64,000 bases of DNA from Rhizobium mongolense subsp. loessense (GTDB taxonomy: Bacteria > Pseudomonadota > Alphaproteobacteria > Rhizobiales > Rhizobiaceae): positions 62,001 to 126,000 of the forward strand of contig NZ_FMTM01000013.1 in the NCBI RefSeq assembly GCF_900099775.1, in the 5' to 3' direction. The notes below the pieces were generated by a model. That model ran no database searches. It was not told the origin of the DNA and saw only the letters and a list, made by a program, of their open reading frames with translations. A program made the translations under genes and the position numbers. Positions 60,382 through 64,000 of the stretch are shown piece by piece. Position 1 is the stretch's first letter. Each line of letters opens with the position of its first letter.

Positions 60382-60434
60382 TTGACAGCTTCTGCAAACT
60401 GCCTGTTATTTAATTTGCAATCCGTCGAAATTAA
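60382..60434. promoter_or_regulatory. Divergent promoter/operator region of the ROK-controlled locus
   Basis: A -35 box TTGACA (60382-60387) and a -10-like TGTTAT (60404-60409), 16 bases apart, point toward the ROK regulator gene. An inverted repeat TTAATTT (60410-60416) / AAATTAA (60428-60434) with 11-base spacer lies at the expected start region. It is a fair ROK-repressor operator candidate. Confidence 0.5.
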
Positions 60435-60478
60435 TCGGGGCTGTGCCCTGAAGCAAAGCGATTGACCGGCCAGTTTTC

Positions 60479-61678
60479 ATGAAGACCGCAGATCCTGAGT
60501 TAATGCGCGCGATCAATCGCTTGAACGTGCTGGACACGATCCGCCGCCACGGGCCGATCGCACGTGTGGAGATCAGCGAACGCACCGAACTTTCGACCAC
60601 GACGGTATCGGCAATTACCGCCTCGCTTCTCGATGACGGGCTCATTCTGCCACGTCACGAAGGCGACATCCGCAACGAGGCGGCCCGCGGCCGTCCCCGT
60701 GTGATGCTGGAATTGAACCCGGATGCCGCGCGCGTCGTCGGTGCAAAGATTGCGGCAAGCCGGCTCGTTTTCGTCCTCACCGATTTCCGCGGGGACGTGC
60801 TTTCGAAACTCACCTTGCCGATCCGCATCGACCGGCAGCCGATTACGGTCATCGCCGACCTGGTGGAGGATGGCGTACGCCGCTGCGTCGTGGATGCCGG
60901 CTTGTCGCTGGAAGATGTCGATTCCGTTTGCCTTGGCCTACCGGGCGTTATCGAGCATCGCACCGGCCATGTTCGCAGCAGCCCCGTCTTTCGGGATACG
61001 AACGTCGATTTCGCCTCGGAGATGACTGCGCGGCTTGGGACGACGACCATCATCGAGAGCGATGCGCATGCAATCACGCTTGCCCATCACTGGTTCGGCA
61101 AGGCGCGCGATCTTGAGGATATGGTGTTGATCTCCCTGGAACAGACGCTCGGGCTTGGCGTGCTGCATGGCAATCAACTCTTCCGCGGTGCCGGCGGTCT
61201 CAGCCACAATCTCGGCGATCTCGTGCTTGGCACGGGGTCGCAGGGCACGGTGCGGTTGTCGAGCCAGGCTGGCGAAAGCGCAATCCTTGGCGAGAACCAG
61301 GCCGACGGGCGTTTTGCGGAAGCAATCCGTCTCGGCCGCGGCATGGCCCACGCTCAGGCGCTGATCAAGGCGGAGGACAATGTCCTCATCGGCGCCGCCG
61401 TCCGCGCCGGCGAGGCCGTCGGGCTGACGATTGCCAACATCGTCACGCTCTTTGCCCCGCCGCGTGTGATCCTCGTCGGCTCCAGCCTGGCCCTCGGCGA
61501 GCCGTTTCTGGACAGCCTGCGCGATGCCTATGCACTTGCGATCCCGCCATCCTTAAAAGGCGTCACCGAACTCGTCTTCGACGACTCCACAGACGATTTC
61601 TGGGCGCAAGGTGCGGCAGCCGTTGCCCTTTACGAGCTCTACGAGTCGCCTTGGAATACGACGGGGCCGGCACTCTAA
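60479..61678 (+). CDS. ROK family transcriptional regulator
   Basis: This 399-residue protein has an N-terminal winged HTH (LMRAINRLNVLDTIRRHGPIARVEISERTELSTTTVSAITASLLDDGLI, split over residues 8-60) and a C-terminal ROK domain (GLPGVIEH, IIESDAHAITLAHH, LGLGVLHGNQLFRGAGGLSHNLGDL). The zinc motif CxCGxxGC of sugar kinases is missing, so it is a regulator and not an active kinase. It is divergent from the ABC operon and upstream of the oxidoreductase and ThuA-like genes, and probably controls both. Confidence 0.87.
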   Translation: MKTADPELMRAINRLNVLDTIRRHGPIARVEISERTELSTTTVSAITASLLDDGLILPRHEGDIRNEAARGRPRVMLELNPDAARVVGAKIAASRLVFVLTDFRGDVLSKLTLPIRIDRQPITVIADLVEDGVRRCVVDAGLSLEDVDSVCLGLPGVIEHRTGHVRSSPVFRDTNVDFASEMTARLGTTTIIESDAHAITLAHHWFGKARDLEDMVLISLEQTLGLGVLHGNQLFRGAGGLSHNLGDLVLGTGSQGTVRLSSQAGESAILGENQADGRFAEAIRLGRGMAHAQALIKAEDNVLIGAAVRAGEAVGLTIANIVTLFAPPRVILVGSSLALGEPFLDSLRDAYALAIPPSLKGVTELVFDDSTDDFWAQGAAAVALYELYESPWNTTGPAL

Positions 61679-61712
61679 ACGCTGTAACTGTAAAATCGAT
61701 TGGGAGGAAGTC

Positions 61713-62813
61713 ATGGACACGGTCGGCATCGGCATCATCGGATGCGGCAATATTTCGGGCGCATATCTCAAGGCCATGGCCTCGTTCCCGATCCTCGATA
61801 TCCGCGGCGTCGCCGATCTCAACCGATCCCTGGCAGAGGCCAAAGCCGCCGAATTCAACGTCCCAGCAAAAAATGTCGACGAGCTCTTTGCCGATCCAAA
61901 GGTCGAAGTCGTCGTCAACCTGACGATACCGAAAGCGCATGTGGCGGTCGGCCTGCAGGCACTTGAAGCAGGAAAACACACGTATTCGGAAAAGCCCCTC
62001 GGAATTAATTTCGCGGAAGGAAAAAAGCTTGCTGAAGCCGCGAAGGCGAAAAGACTCCGCATTGGCGCGGCACCCGATACCTTTCTCGGCGGCGGGCATC
62101 AGACGGCGCGTGCCTTGATCGACAAGGGCGTGATCGGCCAGCCGGTCGGCGGTACGGCCACCTTCATGTGTCCCGGCCACGAACGATGGCATCCGAACCC
62201 GGCCTTCTACTACGAGGTCGGCGGCGGGCCGATGCTCGACATGGGACCTTACTACATCACCGATCTCGTCAATCTCTTCGGACCGGTGGCGCAGGTCGCG
62301 GGCTTTGCGATTGCGCCGCGCAAGGAGCGTATCATCACCAGCCAGCCGCATAGCGGCGAGCACATCCCAGTGCACGTGCCAACCCATGTCGTCGGCATGA
62401 TGGCCTTTGCCAACGGGGCGGTGGTTCAGATTGGCATGAGTTTCGACGTCGCCGGGCACAAGCATGTGCCGCTTGAACTCTATGGCACGGAGGGCACGCT
62501 GATCGTTCCCGACCCAAACCATTTCGGCGGCGAGGTCCAGCTTCTGAAAAAAGGCGGAAGCTTCGAACCGCAGGAACTGACGGGCCCCTATGCAGACGGC
62601 AACTATCGCTCGCTCGGCGTTGCCGATCTTGCACACGCCATCCGTTCCAATCGCCCGCACCGGGCAAGCGGAAGCCTCGCGCTGCACGTTCTCGAAGTCA
62701 TGGAGGCGTTTCACGCGGCCTCCGAAACCGGCCGAACGGTCACGATTACCACAGAGACGGAGCGCCCGGCGCCGCTGTCGGATTCCCTTATCAATGGACG
62801 GTTGGGCAAGTAA
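61713..62813 (+). CDS. Gfo/Idh/MocA family oxidoreductase
   Basis: This NAD(P)-binding protein of about 366 residues has IGIIGCGNISGAYLKAM at the N-terminus, the sugar-binding EKPLG motif near residue 93, and the C-terminal alpha/beta domain with GGGPMLDMGPYYITDL. The usual catalytic His of that motif is Tyr/Pro-Tyr here, as in several Gfo/Idh subgroups. ATG 61713 has GGGAGGAAG upstream. Together with ThuA it resembles ThuB, which works on 3-keto sugars during trehalose/sucrose-type catabolism; the exact substrate is inferred. Confidence 0.87.
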   Translation: MDTVGIGIIGCGNISGAYLKAMASFPILDIRGVADLNRSLAEAKAAEFNVPAKNVDELFADPKVEVVVNLTIPKAHVAVGLQALEAGKHTYSEKPLGINFAEGKKLAEAAKAKRLRIGAAPDTFLGGGHQTARALIDKGVIGQPVGGTATFMCPGHERWHPNPAFYYEVGGGPMLDMGPYYITDLVNLFGPVAQVAGFAIAPRKERIITSQPHSGEHIPVHVPTHVVGMMAFANGAVVQIGMSFDVAGHKHVPLELYGTEGTLIVPDPNHFGGEVQLLKKGGSFEPQELTGPYADGNYRSLGVADLAHAIRSNRPHRASGSLALHVLEVMEAFHAASETGRTVTITTETERPAPLSDSLINGRLGK

Positions 62814-62831
62814 TATTCAGGAGGAAAGAAC

Positions 62832-63473
62832 ATGCGCGAAGCACTGATCGTCTGGGGCGGCTGGAGCGGCCACGAACCACAGGAATGCGCGGCCATCATC
62901 AAGGACATGCTTCAGGAGGACGGCTTCAAGGTCTATGTCGAGCACAGCACGGAAGCCTTCGCCGATCCGTCGGTGCATGATCTGAGCCTCGTCGTGCCGA
63001 TCGTCACCATGTCGAAGATCGAAAAGGAAGAGATCAAGAATCTCGCTGCTGCGATCGAAAACGGCGTCGGCATCGCCGGCTATCACGGCGGCGCGGGCGA
63101 CAGCTTTCGCGAGTGCGTCGAATATCAGTTCATCATCGGCGGGCAATGGGTCGCCCATCCGGGCAACATCATCGACTACACGGTGAACATTGCGCGGCCG
63201 GACGACCCGGTTATGGAAGGGATCAGCGATTTTCCCTATACGTCGGAGCAATATTACATGCATGTCGATCCCTCGAACGAGGTGCTGGCAACGACGATGT
63301 TCACAGGTGATCATGCCTACTGGATTGACGGCGTGGTAATGCCGGTCGTCTGGAAGCGGAAATACGGAAAAGGCCGCGTCTTCTACTCCTCGCTCGGCCA
63401 TCAGGCCAAAGAATTCGGCGTGCCGCAGATGAAGTCTATCTTCCGGCGCGGCGCCAGCTGGGCAGCGCGTTAA
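62832..63473 (+). CDS. ThuA domain protein (trehalose utilisation-like)
   Basis: This 213-residue protein of the ThuA family has a glutamine-amidotransferase-like fold: EALIVWGGWSGHEPQECA, the GIAGYHGGAGDSF segment, YTSEQYYMHVDPSN, and KRKYGKGRVFYSSLGHQ. ThuA-like proteins act on 3-keto-disaccharides in rhizobia, working with a ThuB-type dehydrogenase, here encoded just upstream (18-base gap, GGAGG RBS). It is probably the hydrolase/isomerase-like partner of the oxidoreductase. Confidence 0.88.
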   Translation: MREALIVWGGWSGHEPQECAAIIKDMLQEDGFKVYVEHSTEAFADPSVHDLSLVVPIVTMSKIEKEEIKNLAAAIENGVGIAGYHGGAGDSFRECVEYQFIIGGQWVAHPGNIIDYTVNIARPDDPVMEGISDFPYTSEQYYMHVDPSNEVLATTMFTGDHAYWIDGVVMPVVWKRKYGKGRVFYSSLGHQAKEFGVPQMKSIFRRGASWAAR

Positions 63474-63585
63474 ACCCGCTGGCCTGCAAGGCGTAGCGCT
63501 CTCTGCGATGTGATCGGAACGGTCCGGAACAAATGGCCGCCTTTGCCGTTGTTGCCGCGTTGATCAGCTCGAAAGGATTTTGATC

Positions 63586-63885
63586 ATGCGCACGATTATC
63601 GCGGTGACTTCGATTGTCTTTCTCGGCATAGCCGGTCCCGTGTTGGCGCAATCCAATATGGGCACGGACTATACCGGGCGCTTTGATGGCACTCCTCCTC
63701 TCGGAACCTCGCCGGATAGCCCAACGACGAATGGTCTCGTCATTCCGCTTGATCCGGTAGAAACCGGCAGTGTCGATGTCGTTATACCGCGCAACACCGG
63801 CCCGACCGATGTCCGGCGCTGCCCACCGCCGAAACGCGGCGTTGCGGCCAAGACAAGCCGCTACGGTCAGGCGTGCCCGCGATAG
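63586..63885 (+). CDS. Small secreted protein of unknown function
   Basis: This protein of about 99 residues has a clear signal peptide (TIIAVTSIVFLGIAGPVLAQS) and a short Pro/Thr-rich mature part (SPDSPTTNGLVIPLDPVETGSVDV, then VRRCPPPKRGV) with two Cys. AAGGA lies eight bases before ATG 63586. Low-complexity secreted proteins of this type are common in rhizobia and have no known function. It appears to be monocistronic. Confidence 0.7.
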   Translation: MRTIIAVTSIVFLGIAGPVLAQSNMGTDYTGRFDGTPPLGTSPDSPTTNGLVIPLDPVETGSVDVVIPRNTGPTDVRRCPPPKRGVAAKTSRYGQACPR

Positions 63886-64000
63886 GGGCAGCGGGCGCAG
63901 CAAGCCGCCACGTCAATTTCTATCTCGCCGGCATGCATTTCGTGTTAGGGGAGACGACGAATTTCCGTGAGGCCTTGCCGCAATGCTACCTTGGATACAG

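Noticed and set aside
61563..62714. A 383-codon minus-strand frame opposite the Gfo/Idh/MocA gene
   Set aside because: No domain and no RBS; the plus strand encodes a complete oxidoreductase.

Overview
The window looks like part of a replicon (chromosome, chromid or large plasmid) of a fast-growing rhizobium (Rhizobium/Agrobacterium/Sinorhizobium group, Alphaproteobacteria). Reasons are the GC-rich coding regions, the density of ABC sugar importers, ExoF/ExoP-type polysaccharide export proteins, a riboswitch-controlled thiMED salvage operon of the kind known in rhizobia, and a ROK-controlled ABC/Gfo-Idh/ThuA sugar locus. This is inference from gene content; no rRNA or tRNA gene was seen.

Layout. 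1-1208: end of an aldehyde dehydrogenase gene and its usual DUF779 partner. 1276-3251: a VOC-family protein, then a PadR regulator and a ChrA-type chromate transporter, all leftward, with a perfect palindromic operator candidate before padR. 3729-6290: a large FAD/folate demethylating dehydrogenase (dimethylglycine/sarcosine dehydrogenase type) ending at a hairpin. 6603-12306: a compact tetR-HlyD-ABC operon matching E. coli cecR-ybhGFSR, with a promoter that predicts a leaderless tetR mRNA. 12803-24606: a long rightward operon holding a two-ATPase ABC importer, a fused ATP-type dihydroxyacetone kinase (DhaK-DhaL), and a complete PTS-type DHA-kinase chain (DhaL, EIIA/DhaM, HPr, EI, DhaK) with a small HTH-like protein inside it. 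24607-25954: decayed IS66 pieces around a small membrane protein gene; then a PPOX-family protein.

27044-54491 is an exopolysaccharide/capsule island with frequent strand switches: a Wzx-type flippase, a Wzy-type polymerase, ExoF-like and ExoP-like export proteins, a PglC-like initiating phosphoglycosyltransferase, a CapD/FlaA1-type dehydratase, four or more glycosyltransferases, and tailoring enzymes (PIG-L deacetylase, DegT aminotransferase, acyltransferase, formyltransferase, ATP-grasp ligase, HAD phosphatase, two methyltransferases) plus a secreted pectate-lyase-like protein. Its most unusual part is a translationally coupled operon of a second MurA and MurB followed by a glycosyltransferase and the flippase. 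This suggests a muramic-acid-like (lactyl-ether) sugar is made for an extracellular polysaccharide.

54730-57093 is a thiamine salvage operon (thiM-thiE-thiD) behind a TPP riboswitch whose downstream hairpin covers the thiM ribosome-binding site; thiM itself carries a frameshift. 57107-60271 (leftward) encodes two permeases and a binding protein of a sugar ABC importer without an ATPase. The divergent ROK regulator, Gfo/Idh/MocA oxidoreductase and ThuA-like protein (60479-63473) complete what looks like a 3-keto-sugar type disaccharide catabolic locus. The window ends with a small secreted protein of unknown function.
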